A stretch of DNA of 22,758 bases from Deltaproteobacteria bacterium (GCA_019308525.1 JAFDIC010000024.1:1-22758); one strand, 5' to 3'; counted from the first letter of the stretch, positions 1 through 7,803 are shown. The notes: generated from the sequence alone by a model not told the origin. A program made the numbers and translations.

Positions 1-8
1 AAATACTC

Positions 9-1235
9 ATGAATCACTCAGTTACGCCCCTTGAAACAATCTCCCCGGGTGAATTCGTCACCGCCCGTATTGACTATGCGGGACTCCATGAAGGGGTCGA
101 TGCAAGGAAGTTCGAGCAGTTCAATGAACTGGGAGAGATGACCGGGGTCTTTGACAGGGATAAAATCGGGATCTTCCTGAGTCACCACTTCTGCACTGCC
201 CACAGCGATGAATTGGCCCAAAACCAGAAGGAAACGAGGCAATGGGCGCGCAAACTGGGGTTGAAGGTATTTGATTTCGGCTCCGGGATAGCACACATTA
301 TTATCATGGAGCAGGGATATGCATATCCTGGCGCCCTCTGCCTGTTCGGAGATTCCCATGCGAATGCATACGGCGCGGTGGGTGCCATGGGTGCTCAGTG
401 CGGACTGGAGATGCTGGAAGTCTTCCTCACAGGCAAGCTCTGGTTCCGGGTCCCTGAAACGCACAGATACGTCATAGAGGGAAAGACTCGGGACGGCGTC
501 TACCCTAGAGATGTCATCCAGCATATCCTGGCTGAGGCAGGCATGGATGCATCTGTTTACAAGGCCGTTGAATGGGAAGGTCCTTATATACATTCTCTAC
601 CCGTGCCCCTCAGGTTTCCGTTCACATTGATGTCCACGGAGCTTGGCGCAAAATGCTCATTTATCGAACCTGATGACATTACACTGGAATACCTCGAAGG
701 ACGGGTGAAAAAACCCTTCGAAGTAGTAAGGAGCGACCCTGATGCGACAATCCAAAGGATTTTCAGGTTTGACGTATCGAAGCTTGAACCCCAGGTAGCT
801 GCGCCGTCTTCACCGGACAATACAAAGCCTGTGTCGGAAGTCCTGGGAGAGAAGATAGACCAGGTCTGTATCGGGACCTGCACCGGGGGAAGCATCTACG
901 ATTTCAGGGAGGCGGCCGGGATCCTGAAGGGAAAGAAGGTCAAGGCAAGAACCCTGATCATCCCCTCAACCCGCGAGGTCCTGGGAGCATGCGCGCGAGA
1001 AGGTCTCATGGAAATCTTCGTAGATAGCGGGTGCGACATTTTTCCGGCCTATTGCGGGACATGCCAGACCTTCAGTGTCGGACACCTGGCCCCAGGTGAG
1101 ACCCAGATGCACCCCGGACCAAGGAACTGGCCCGGCAGGACCGCCGAAGGGTCCTTTACCTACCTGGCATCACCGGCCACCTGCGCTGCCACGGCGGTCG
1201 AAGGCAAGGTTGCGGACCCGAGGAGATATCTCTGA
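9..1235 (+). CDS. Aconitase/3-isopropylmalate dehydratase family large subunit, divergent (copy 1)
   Basis: This 408-residue protein is a large subunit of the two-subunit aconitase superfamily (LeuC-like), which dehydrates and rehydrates hydroxy-acids using a [4Fe-4S] cluster. The three cluster cysteines are visible: C291 in IGTCTGGS, and C349 and C352 in YCGTC. The N-terminal catalytic region is recognisable around GIAH (H96) and GDSH (114-117). Several positions normally constant differ: GIAHI replaces GI.HQ, GDSHA replaces GDSHT, and TCTGGS replaces SCTNGR. The length is normal for the two-subunit LeuC type. Its partner small subunit follows 40 bp downstream. It shares only family-level similarity with copy 2 at 6544. 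I infer that it acts on a different substrate from citrate or isopropylmalate. The family is certain and the substrate unknown. No promoter is visible because the gene begins 8 bp into the window. Confidence 0.9.
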   Translation: MNHSVTPLETISPGEFVTARIDYAGLHEGVDARKFEQFNELGEMTGVFDRDKIGIFLSHHFCTAHSDELAQNQKETRQWARKLGLKVFDFGSGIAHIIIMEQGYAYPGALCLFGDSHANAYGAVGAMGAQCGLEMLEVFLTGKLWFRVPETHRYVIEGKTRDGVYPRDVIQHILAEAGMDASVYKAVEWEGPYIHSLPVPLRFPFTLMSTELGAKCSFIEPDDITLEYLEGRVKKPFEVVRSDPDATIQRIFRFDVSKLEPQVAAPSSPDNTKPVSEVLGEKIDQVCIGTCTGGSIYDFREAAGILKGKKVKARTLIIPSTREVLGACAREGLMEIFVDSGCDIFPAYCGTCQTFSVGHLAPGETQMHPGPRNWPGRTAEGSFTYLASPATCAATAVEGKVADPRRYL

Positions 1236-1275
1236 AAAGATAAGGGAACCAAGCAGCGGCGGAGGATATGTTATT

Positions 1276-1791
1276 ATGACTCGGGAATGGATCGTTGAAG
1301 GAAATGCCTGGAAAGTGGGCAACAATGTCAATACCGAAAGCATAACCCCAAGTAAATGGCTCCATGCCGGCCATGACCTTCTCATGGAACATATAGGCGA
1401 ACTACTCATTCCGGAATTTCCCAAAGAGGTGAAGCGGGGTGACATCTGGGTCGGGGGAACCAATCTTGGGTGCTCCTCATCAAGAAACGCCCCGCTCTTC
1501 CTCAAGGACAAGGGGATCAGTGCCATTGTTTGTAACAGTGCATCGCGGATATTTTACAGGAATTCTATCAACTCGGGCCTCCCAATATTCAGTATCGGTG
1601 GGGAGGCTGACAGGATACAAAAGGGTGACCGACTTAGGATAAATGTGAAGACAGGGGATATCCAAAACCTCACCACAGGGGAATGCTACCGGGCAAAACC
1701 CTTCCCGGATTTCATCATGGCTATCCTTGAGGCGGGAGGGATCGGCCCCTATATACTGAGCAGGAAAGGAGAATATGAACTCCTCAAGTAG
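1276..1791 (+). CDS. Aconitase/3-isopropylmalate dehydratase family small subunit, divergent (copy 1)
   Basis: This 171-residue protein is a LeuD-like swivel-domain subunit that completes the active site of the large subunit encoded just upstream. The family loop that carries the catalytic serine is present as GCSSSRNA (65-72), in place of the usual GCGSSREH; the SSR core is kept. The N-terminal NVNTESITP replaces the usual DNVDTDTI.P. I chose the ATG at 1276 because GGAGG lies at 1261-1265, ten bases upstream, and because the protein then starts where LeuD proteins start. The open frame extends back to 1075, but that part lies inside the upstream gene. The changed loop residues match the changed residues in the large subunit, which suggests the pair co-evolved towards another substrate. 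A spacer of about 490 bp follows before the next gene. Confidence 0.9.
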   Translation: MTREWIVEGNAWKVGNNVNTESITPSKWLHAGHDLLMEHIGELLIPEFPKEVKRGDIWVGGTNLGCSSSRNAPLFLKDKGISAIVCNSASRIFYRNSINSGLPIFSIGGEADRIQKGDRLRINVKTGDIQNLTTGECYRAKPFPDFIMAILEAGGIGPYILSRKGEYELLK

Positions 1792-1917
1792 ATTTGCGGG
1801 GCTCGGTCACGGAATGGGGAGTAGAAAGACGGACGACCGACGACCGATGATCGCCGAATGGAAAAGTAACAGTCACTTGCAACTTGTCACTTGTCACTTG
1901 TAACTCGTGACTTCTTC

Positions 1918-1942
1918 TAGGAGCGGCATCTTGCCACGATTC
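1918..1942 (+). repeat. REP-like palindrome 1
   Basis: The TAGGAGCGGCATCTTGCCAC core contains the near-palindrome GGCA-TCT-TGCC and ends in CGATTC. It resembles the TGTAGGAGCG...GCGAT type of repetitive extragenic palindrome and the second copy at 2001-2027. No REP-associated transposase is present in the window. Confidence 0.6.
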
Positions 1943-1948
1943 TATGCC

Positions 1949-1990
1949 TTTGAACTTTGAACCTTGAACTTTGAACCTTGAACTTTGAAT
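1949..1990 (+). repeat. Six tandem 7-bp units, consensus (T/C)TTGAA(C/T)
   Basis: Six uninterrupted heptamers are read directly: TTTGAAC, TTTGAAC, CTTGAAC, TTTGAAC, CTTGAAC, TTTGAAT. The same heptamers recur at 20287-20314 and 20333-20353. A separate array of ACTTGTC-like units lies just upstream at about 1869-1912. Confidence 0.9.
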
Positions 1991-2000
1991 TCCCTTCCCC

Positions 2001-2027
2001 TGTAGGAGCAACATGTTGTTGCGATCC
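2001..2027 (+). repeat. REP-like palindrome 2
   Basis: TGTAGGAGCAACATGTTGTT continues to GCGATCC. It contains GCAACA-TGT-TGTTGC, a 6-bp perfect inverted repeat with a 3-base loop. It shares the head TAGGAGC and tail CGATxC with the copy at 1918-1942, while the stem bases differ. That pattern points to a conserved structure rather than a conserved sequence. Confidence 0.6.
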
Positions 2028-2081
2028 AAGAGATTGTTGGAGGCTTGAGGTCAGAGGCGAGAGACAGGAGACCGTGGACTT

Positions 2082-2260
2082 TTGGCACGGATTACACAGA
2101 TTTCACGGATCGGTTTGAGGCAGCGGAAAACAGGGGCCCGAGCGGAGCGCCCGTGGCCAACGCTCACTTCCAGATTGCTATGGCCGTGTTATGCAGCGGT
2201 GATTCGGAGGCCCGAATCCCGCTGCTGAAAAACCTGTGCAATCCGTGTAATCCGTGCCAA
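2082..2260. repeat. MITE-like element bounded by 16-bp perfect inverted repeats
   Basis: TTGGCACGGATTACAC (2082-2097) is the exact reverse complement of GTGTAATCCGTGCCAA (2245-2260), and the homology of the arms extends further inward with mismatches. Nested inside are GCAGCGG/CCGCTGC (2120-2126 with 2219-2225) and a hairpin GATTCGG-AGGC-CCGAATC (2201-2218). The whole element of about 180 bp can fold into one long structure. It has no coding capacity, so I read it as a non-autonomous mobile or structural repeat. Confidence 0.7.
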
Positions 2261-2283
2261 GAACAAGAAACGGGTGAAAGGGA

Positions 2284-3399
2284 ATGAGAAACAGGAAACT
2301 GGAAAAGGCCTTGGACCTGATGAAGCAAAAGGACCTTGCTTCCCTGGTCATCTTCTCGGGCGGGACATGCAGCATCCTCCGGCCCAGTTACCTCTACTAT
2401 TTTTCCGAATTCCGGCCCATGGGGCCAAGGAACGCAGCCGTAGTATCAAGCGCCGGAGACGTGCAGCTCTTGGTGGAACCCGCCTCGGATGCTACTAGGG
2501 CCAGGGCAAAGACCTGGATAGAGAAGGTCAGGGGAACCAGTTCCTTTGCCAGGGATCTGGTCTCAATCCTTCAGAAACTTGCCCCGATGGGCCCAGTCGG
2601 AGTCGTGGGTGGTGTTGAAATGACCCGGGAGACCTACCTTGCCCTTGAAAGAGAGAACAACTTGGTTCCTGCGGACGATATTATTGAAGAAATAGCACGG
2701 GAGAAGACTGCAAAGGAGTTGAACGTGGTCAGAAAGGCGGCTGAAATAGCTGATGGGGGCTTCAATGCCTTCCTTGAATCTGCAAGGGTGGGAATCAGGG
2801 AATATGAGCTTGCTGCCCAGGTAGAATACGCAATGCGTTCAGCAGGCGCCGAGGATATTTTCATCCTGCTGAGTTCCGGGAAACACAATTTTGAGATGCA
2901 TGAGCCCAGGGACAGACGGATACAGGATGGTGATGTGATCATTGGAGAGATAACACCCGTCCTGGAGGGGCAATTCTTTCAACTGTGCAGGACCGTCGTT
3001 GCTGGAGAGCCTCCCCCCCTTGTGCCCGAGAAATATGATATCCTTCTCAGGGCGCTGGAGGAAACCCTCAGACAGGTCAAGGCTGGGGCACCCGCATCGG
3101 TGATATCCAGGGTCATGAACGGGGTCATCAGCCGGGCAGGCTATGCCGAGTACTGCTATCCTCCACACATGCGGGCCCGGGGCCACGGCTTTGGTGTAGG
3201 ATCAATCGCCCCGGGTGGCGCCATTGATGATAATACCGGTGCCCTCCTTGAAAAAGATCAGGTGGTGGTTATCCATCCCAACCAGTATCTGCCGGAGGTC
3301 GGCTACCTGGCTTGCGGAGAGACCTATTTGATAACCAATGAGGGACCGGAAAAGCTCTCCAAGACCGAAACCAGGCTATATATCAAAGAGGGACAATGA
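2284..3399 (+). CDS. M24 (creatinase/aminopeptidase P fold) family protein with altered metal site, copy A
   Basis: This 371-residue protein has the two-domain layout of the M24 family: an N-terminal creatinase-like domain (about 1-135) and a C-terminal pita-bread domain (about 142-371). M24 enzymes cleave Xaa-Pro bonds, creatine, ectoine and similar C-N bonds. The metal-binding set is incomplete. The region around 219-237 reads VIIGEITPVLEGQFFQLCRT, with E222 and Q233 where metalloenzymes carry two aspartates. H301 (HGFGVGS) is kept. The first late glutamate is replaced by H331 (IHPN), and the last region reads CGET (E346). The start ATG at 2284 follows a purine-rich GAAAGGGA. The stop overlaps the next start as ATGA. 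It may be a metal-free hydrolase like creatinase or a metalloenzyme with changed ligands; a plain peptidase is less likely. Confidence 0.85.
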   Translation: MRNRKLEKALDLMKQKDLASLVIFSGGTCSILRPSYLYYFSEFRPMGPRNAAVVSSAGDVQLLVEPASDATRARAKTWIEKVRGTSSFARDLVSILQKLAPMGPVGVVGGVEMTRETYLALERENNLVPADDIIEEIAREKTAKELNVVRKAAEIADGGFNAFLESARVGIREYELAAQVEYAMRSAGAEDIFILLSSGKHNFEMHEPRDRRIQDGDVIIGEITPVLEGQFFQLCRTVVAGEPPPLVPEKYDILLRALEETLRQVKAGAPASVISRVMNGVISRAGYAEYCYPPHMRARGHGFGVGSIAPGGAIDDNTGALLEKDQVVVIHPNQYLPEVGYLACGETYLITNEGPEKLSKTETRLYIKEGQ

Positions 3400-4547
3400 T
3401 GAAAACAATGCAGCCTGCCTTGAGAAACGGACGAAACATCTGGGACCCCATAAATATGCCGCGAGAGGAGTTCCTGGAAAGGATCCGGAAAGTCCGAGAG
3501 GGAATGAAGCAAAGGGGCATCGATTGCCTCCTTGCCTATGGTAATGCCTTTGATGAGTGCGCAAACCCGTGTTATTTCAGCAACTATGTTATACGACTCC
3601 CCAAGGGGTTCATGGTGGCAATACCGCGGCAGGGAGAGCCGACCCTCTTCTTTGAGGGGGCCTCCCGTGGGCTCCCCAGCGCCAGGATGATCACCTGGAT
3701 CCAGGATGTGAGGGCGTGTCCCGATGTCGCCGGGAAATGCGTTGAATACCTGAAGGAAAAAGACCTCATACCCGGCACAATAGGTGATGGGGGGCTCAAG
3801 AGATTGATGCCCCATCATCAGTTGAAATCTTTGATACAGGCACTTGAAGGCTGCACTATACTGGATGCCGAGGATATGGTCCTGGACATGAGGAAGATCA
3901 AATCCCCCCGTGAACAGGATCAGGTAAGGCGCGCCTCCAGGGTGGTGAAACACTGCCTTGATCTGTTGCAAGACAAAGCCTTCTCGAATATGCGTGAAAG
4001 GGCAGTGGAAGCATACATCATCAGGGAGGCCCGAATGGAAGGGGCGGAAGATGTGAGGCTGCTCCTGGGGAGATCCAGCGCCACCCAGTGGGCCTTGGGA
4101 CCACCGGAAAATGCAATTATGCCGAATGGCACAACTATGATCCTCTACCTCGCCCTCTCATTTGAAAGATACTGGTCTTCTGCATTCAGGACTTACGTGG
4201 TCAAGGACAATTCATTCTCCGAATGCAAAATGCCTGAGCTCGATTCGCTTTTCAGGGATAGAGTAGCGAAAATTCGGCCCGGAATTTCCGTCTCCGAGTG
4301 GTGCAAAGAGACCATGACTGAAATCACCAGGCACGGCGGGGATTTTCTCCTGGGTTTCGGTCTCGGGAGTGGTGTCGGTCTGAGCCCGGTGGAAAAACCA
4401 CTAATGGAAATTGGATCGAGCGAGGACTTTAGGGAGGGCATGTGTATCTCTGTCCGCCTGGGGCAGAAGGATAAGGCACTGGGGGATGTAATGCTTGGAG
4501 ATACCTTCCTCATAACCCAGACCGATACACGCTGTCTAACAGTTTAG
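3396..4547 (+). CDS. M24 (creatinase/aminopeptidase P fold) family protein lacking the metal ligands, copy B
   Basis: This 383-residue protein is a second M24-fold protein that overlaps copy A by four bases (ATGA), so translation is probably coupled. The N-terminal creatinase-like domain spans about 20-165 and the pita-bread domain about 170-383. The segment equivalent to the aspartate-bearing strand reads LYLALSFERYWSSAFRTYVV (250-269) with neither aspartate. The usual catalytic histidine region reads LGSGVGLSPVE (323-333) with no histidine. It is therefore unlikely to be an independent metallopeptidase. Together with copy A it could form a heterodimer in which B is regulatory or contributes part of the active site, since M24 proteins such as creatinase are dimers with shared sites. 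That pairing is inference. The assignment to the fold is reasonably secure and the function is unknown. Confidence 0.8.
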   Translation: MMKTMQPALRNGRNIWDPINMPREEFLERIRKVREGMKQRGIDCLLAYGNAFDECANPCYFSNYVIRLPKGFMVAIPRQGEPTLFFEGASRGLPSARMITWIQDVRACPDVAGKCVEYLKEKDLIPGTIGDGGLKRLMPHHQLKSLIQALEGCTILDAEDMVLDMRKIKSPREQDQVRRASRVVKHCLDLLQDKAFSNMRERAVEAYIIREARMEGAEDVRLLLGRSSATQWALGPPENAIMPNGTTMILYLALSFERYWSSAFRTYVVKDNSFSECKMPELDSLFRDRVAKIRPGISVSEWCKETMTEITRHGGDFLLGFGLGSGVGLSPVEKPLMEIGSSEDFREGMCISVRLGQKDKALGDVMLGDTFLITQTDTRCLTV

Positions 4548-4565
4548 CACATAGAGGAGGTTGGT

Positions 4566-6206
4566 GTGTCTCCCAATTATCCCTTGAAACAATGCGACGT
4601 TCTTATTATCGGCGGCGGAGGCAGCGGAGCCCTCGCTGCCGTGGAGGCATCGAGGCACAAGGATCTCAGGATCATCCTGGCAAGCAAGGGCCCCGTGGGG
4701 AAAAGTGGATTGACTCCAACCGCCAACGGAGGAACTGCATTCCATGACTCACCCGAAGAAACCTTCAGGGAAATGGTTCAGGCCGGTGCCTTTCTAAACG
4801 ACCAGAGCCTGGTGTGGTTGTTAGCCCAAAAGGCCGCAGGGGCCATTGAAACACTCGAAGGTTTCGGTATCCGTACCACGCCCATCAGGCCTGCATCCAG
4901 GTGTGTTCTCCCTGATGATCTGTTACCCATGTGCAGGCGAAAGATCATCCGCGCGCCCAACGTAGAATTGATGGAAGACGTGCTCATAACTCGACTCTTG
5001 GGGTCAGGGGAAGGCGTGTCCGGGGCCACCGGCCTGGACCTGAGGACCGGAGATTTCTTTGTTGTCCAGGCCAAAGCAATAATCATTGCTACCGGAGGAC
5101 TTGTCGGGGAGCTTTACCCCCATACGAGTAACAACCCCTTCGGAGTGAGTACCGACTCTTCTGGCACCGGACACGCCATGGCCTACCTTGCCGGTGCGGA
5201 CCTCCTTGACCTGGAAATGATACAGTTCGTTCCCCTGCCTGGGGATATGAGGTGCAGGAACCTTCGTTATTTCCCCGAGTTCTGGGATGGCCCTTACACA
5301 AACAAGAAAGGGGAAGTGGTCGAATCCCGGGTAGATTCCTATCAGGGGAAATCATACAACCCCCTCTTTGTGCAGAAGCTATACAGGGAAATGGAGAAGG
5401 GCAGCGGTCCCATCTATGTGGACCGCCGGGGCATGCCCAGAACTCACAGTGCCCTCAAGGTCAAGAGCTGGGAAAGGAGGAGAAGGTTTATCAGGAACCT
5501 CGGGATTGATCCCTATGAAAACACGATCAGCATACTCATAGGTTCCCACTTTTGCATGGGTGGAATCAAGGTAAGCGAGAGGCTGGAGACGACCGTTTCA
5601 GGTCTCTTTGCAGCCGGAGAAGTGATGGGGGGTGTCCATGGGGGGCTCCGACTACCCGGTTACAGTTTCACCCAGATGATCGTCTTTGGCTTCGAAGCAG
5701 GGAAACATGCCGCTCAATATGCCCTGGGGCTCAACCGGTTTCAAAAACTTCCCGGCGGCACGATCGAAGAGGAGAAAAAGAGGCTCAATGGTTATCTGCA
5801 TCCAAAGGAGGGGGGGAGCACCCTGGGGGAGTTGAAACGAGATCTCCAAAAAATCATGGAGGATCATGTGTTCCTGTTCAGGGAGAGGACCGGTCTTGAA
5901 AAGGCAAAATCCGCAATCGGTGAACTCAAAGACAGGGCATCACGATTGGCCGCACCGGGGTTCAAGCGTTTCAACCTGGAATGGGCAAGGTCCACGGAAT
6001 TTTCCCTCATGCTGGAGATGGCCGAAATCATCACCGAGAGCGCCCTTCTAAGGGAAGAAAGCCGGGGCTTTCACTTCAGGAGGGATTTTCCAGAACGTAA
6101 TGACAAGGACTGGTTGAAACACACCACTGTCAGAAGAGGGAGTGATGGGAGGCCCATCTCAAGGACCATGCCAGTACAACTCTTGCGTCTGGGCCCGGAG
6201 GGTTAA
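4566..6206 (+). CDS. SdhA/fumarate-reductase-like FAD flavoprotein
   Basis: This 546-residue protein belongs to the succinate dehydrogenase/fumarate reductase flavoprotein family. The FAD-binding Rossmann motif GGGGSG is at 16-21. The C-terminal family blocks are HFCMGG (H328) and HGGLRLPG (H358, R362), where the family has its dicarboxylate-binding histidine and arginine. The second FAD region reads GLFAAGEVMGG. The histidine that links FAD covalently in membrane SdhA/FrdA is missing: the segment reads SGLTPTANGG, so FAD is probably non-covalent, as in soluble reductases and APS reductase. The start is GTG at 4566, five bases after GGAGG (4556-4560). The gene is followed after 4 bp by a [2Fe-2S] protein, its likely electron partner. 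A role in reducing or oxidising an unsaturated di- or tricarboxylate made by the neighbouring dehydratases is inference. Confidence 0.88.
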   Translation: MSPNYPLKQCDVLIIGGGGSGALAAVEASRHKDLRIILASKGPVGKSGLTPTANGGTAFHDSPEETFREMVQAGAFLNDQSLVWLLAQKAAGAIETLEGFGIRTTPIRPASRCVLPDDLLPMCRRKIIRAPNVELMEDVLITRLLGSGEGVSGATGLDLRTGDFFVVQAKAIIIATGGLVGELYPHTSNNPFGVSTDSSGTGHAMAYLAGADLLDLEMIQFVPLPGDMRCRNLRYFPEFWDGPYTNKKGEVVESRVDSYQGKSYNPLFVQKLYREMEKGSGPIYVDRRGMPRTHSALKVKSWERRRRFIRNLGIDPYENTISILIGSHFCMGGIKVSERLETTVSGLFAAGEVMGGVHGGLRLPGYSFTQMIVFGFEAGKHAAQYALGLNRFQKLPGGTIEEEKKRLNGYLHPKEGGSTLGELKRDLQKIMEDHVFLFRERTGLEKAKSAIGELKDRASRLAAPGFKRFNLEWARSTEFSLMLEMAEIITESALLREESRGFHFRRDFPERNDKDWLKHTTVRRGSDGRPISRTMPVQLLRLGPEG

Positions 6207-6210
6207 GGAT

Positions 6211-6537
6211 ATGGCTGATCCCATTGTCGCCGACATCTTCAGGTATGACCCTGACAGGGATGAAGAACCCTATTTCCAACAATATCATATAAGGGTTGAT
6301 GGTAAGATTTCGGTCTTGGTGCTCCTCCACCTTATCCAAAAGGAGATGGATCAGACCTTGAGTTTCAGAGACTATTGCTGTGGCCTTCAGATGTGTCGCT
6401 CCTGCCTGATGAAGATCAACCACAAGAAAAAGTTCGCCTGCCTCACCCTGGTGGGCCCGGGGGAGAGGGTTGTCATTGAACCTGTTGCCTATCCTGAGAA
6501 ACATGTAAAGGACTTGGTAGTAGAGACGGAGGAGTAG
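6211..6537 (+). CDS. Short SdhB-like [2Fe-2S] protein (no 4Fe-4S domain)
   Basis: This 108-residue protein matches the N-terminal plant-type ferredoxin domain of succinate dehydrogenase/fumarate reductase iron-sulfur subunits. The ligand motif reads CGLQMCRSC followed by FAC, that is C-x4-C-x2-C with the fourth cysteine about 12 residues on; an extra cysteine precedes it. Normal SdhB/FrdB proteins are about 230-250 residues and carry a C-terminal domain with two more clusters. That domain is absent, and the next gene starts immediately, so this is not a truncation at the window edge. I chose the ATG at 6211, with GGAGGG at 6197-6202 inside the end of the flavoprotein gene; the open frame upstream lies inside that gene. 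It probably passes electrons to or from the flavoprotein in the cytoplasm. No membrane anchor gene is nearby. Confidence 0.85.
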   Translation: MADPIVADIFRYDPDRDEEPYFQQYHIRVDGKISVLVLLHLIQKEMDQTLSFRDYCCGLQMCRSCLMKINHKKKFACLTLVGPGERVVIEPVAYPEKHVKDLVVETEE

Positions 6538-6543
6538 ATCAAG

Positions 6544-7803
6544 ATGAACATGATTGAAAAGATCCTGGCCAGGGCTTCAGGCAAGGACCATGTAAGTGCC
6601 AATGAGTACGTAACAGCCAATATTGATATGGCCATGATGCCGGAGAACTTCCGCCTTCTGATAACCATACTGGAGAAGGCTGGAATCAAAGAAGAGAATT
6701 TCAAGCTATGGGATCCTGAAAAACTGGTCGTTATCCTGGACCATCGGGTCCCTCCCTATTCGGTGGATGTTGCAAGGAACCAGAAGCTGAGCCGGGAATT
6801 TGCCAGGCGATTGAAGGTCAAGTATTTTTACGATGTATTTGAGGGGGTGTGTCACCAGGTCATGGTAGAAAAGGGGCACGTGTCGCCGGGTATGCTGATC
6901 GTGGGTGCCGACTCTCACACCACGACCTATGGTGCCCTCAATGCCGCGGCAACAGGCATAGGGGTATCTGAAATGGCTTACGTAATCCATACGGGTAAAC
7001 TCTGGTTCAGGGTCCCGGAGACCATAAAATTCGAAATCAGGGGCAAACTGAAGGACTGTGTGGGAGCAAAAGACGTCATTCTCTATATCGCCGGTACTTA
7101 CGGGACTGATGTGGCCCAGTACAAGGCAATAGAGTGGGGTGGTCCGGTGGTAAGTGACCTGAGCATGGACAGCAGGTTGACCATGAGCAACATGTCTGTG
7201 GAGCTAGGAGCCAAGTTTGGGATTTTTGGGGCCGATGAAAAGACTGTTGCCTATCTTGAGACCCACGGGATCCGCGATTTCGAACCTGTCGAAAGCGACT
7301 CTGACGCCCCCTGCAAGGAAACCTACTCCGTGGACTGTACTGACCTGGAGCCCCAGATCGCCCTGCCCCACTCCGTCGGTAATGTAGCGAACGTATCCGA
7401 GATGAAGGATATCAAGATCCATCAAGCGGTAATCGCATCCTGCTGCCATGGTCGGATAGAAGACCTGAAGATCGCCGCCGACATGTTGAAAGGCAAGAGG
7501 GTCCACCCGGACGTGCGTTTCTATGTGGCCGCGGCATCCCGGGATGCTTACAAAGAGGCCCTGGATCAAGGCCTTCTGCGCACATTGCTGGATGCCGGTG
7601 TCATGATCGGGAATCCCTCCTGCGGTTTTTGCACCGGATTCCAGGGTGTGCTCGCGGAAGGGGAAAAGTGCATTGCCGCCACGCCGCGCAATTTCAAGGG
7701 GAGGATGGGAAGCCCCGAGGCAGAGATCTACCTTGCCTCCCCTGCCACTGTCACGGCATCTGCAATAAGAGGAGAGATCACAGACCCAAGGGAGGCGACA
7801 TAG
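6544..7803 (+). CDS. Aconitase/3-isopropylmalate dehydratase family large subunit (copy 2)
   Basis: This 419-residue LeuC-like large subunit is much closer to the classical pattern than copy 1. It keeps the catalytic motifs DHR.P, GVCHQV and GADSHTTTYG. The [4Fe-4S] ligands are C300 (SCCHGR) and C360 and C363 (SCGFC). The start ATG at 6544 follows GGAGG at the end of the [2Fe-2S] gene, only 6 bp after its stop. The small subunit gene begins directly after the stop codon. Related enzymes dehydrate isopropylmalate, homocitrate, citramalate or 2,3-dimethylmalate, and the sequence alone does not separate these. No leuA or leuB homologue lies nearby, which argues against simple leucine synthesis. 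Confidence 0.93.
   Translation: MNMIEKILARASGKDHVSANEYVTANIDMAMMPENFRLLITILEKAGIKEENFKLWDPEKLVVILDHRVPPYSVDVARNQKLSREFARRLKVKYFYDVFEGVCHQVMVEKGHVSPGMLIVGADSHTTTYGALNAAATGIGVSEMAYVIHTGKLWFRVPETIKFEIRGKLKDCVGAKDVILYIAGTYGTDVAQYKAIEWGGPVVSDLSMDSRLTMSNMSVELGAKFGIFGADEKTVAYLETHGIRDFEPVESDSDAPCKETYSVDCTDLEPQIALPHSVGNVANVSEMKDIKIHQAVIASCCHGRIEDLKIAADMLKGKRVHPDVRFYVAAASRDAYKEALDQGLLRTLLDAGVMIGNPSCGFCTGFQGVLAEGEKCIAATPRNFKGRMGSPEAEIYLASPATVTASAIRGEITDPREAT

Larger units (their letters stand above)
1792..2283. repeat. Repeat-rich non-coding spacer (composite)
   Basis: This spacer between two same-strand genes holds no convincing gene. In order it contains a low-complexity GACGACCGA-type stretch (about 1829-1855), an ACTTGTC-like array (1869-1912), a REP-like palindrome (1918-1942), an array of 7-bp units (1949-1990), a second REP-like palindrome (2001-2027) and a long inverted-repeat element (2082-2260). 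Similar array types recur in the spacer after mnmA at 20229-20428. The spacer splits what otherwise looks like one functional cluster. Confidence 0.75.

Noticed and set aside
1075..1275. Upstream extension of the first small-subunit gene.
   Set aside because: The extension lies inside the large-subunit gene and adds residues not found in LeuD-like proteins. The ATG at 1276 has a ribosome site.
1949..1990. Direct repeats as a CRISPR array.
   Set aside because: Units are 7 bp and contiguous with no spacers, and no cas genes are present.
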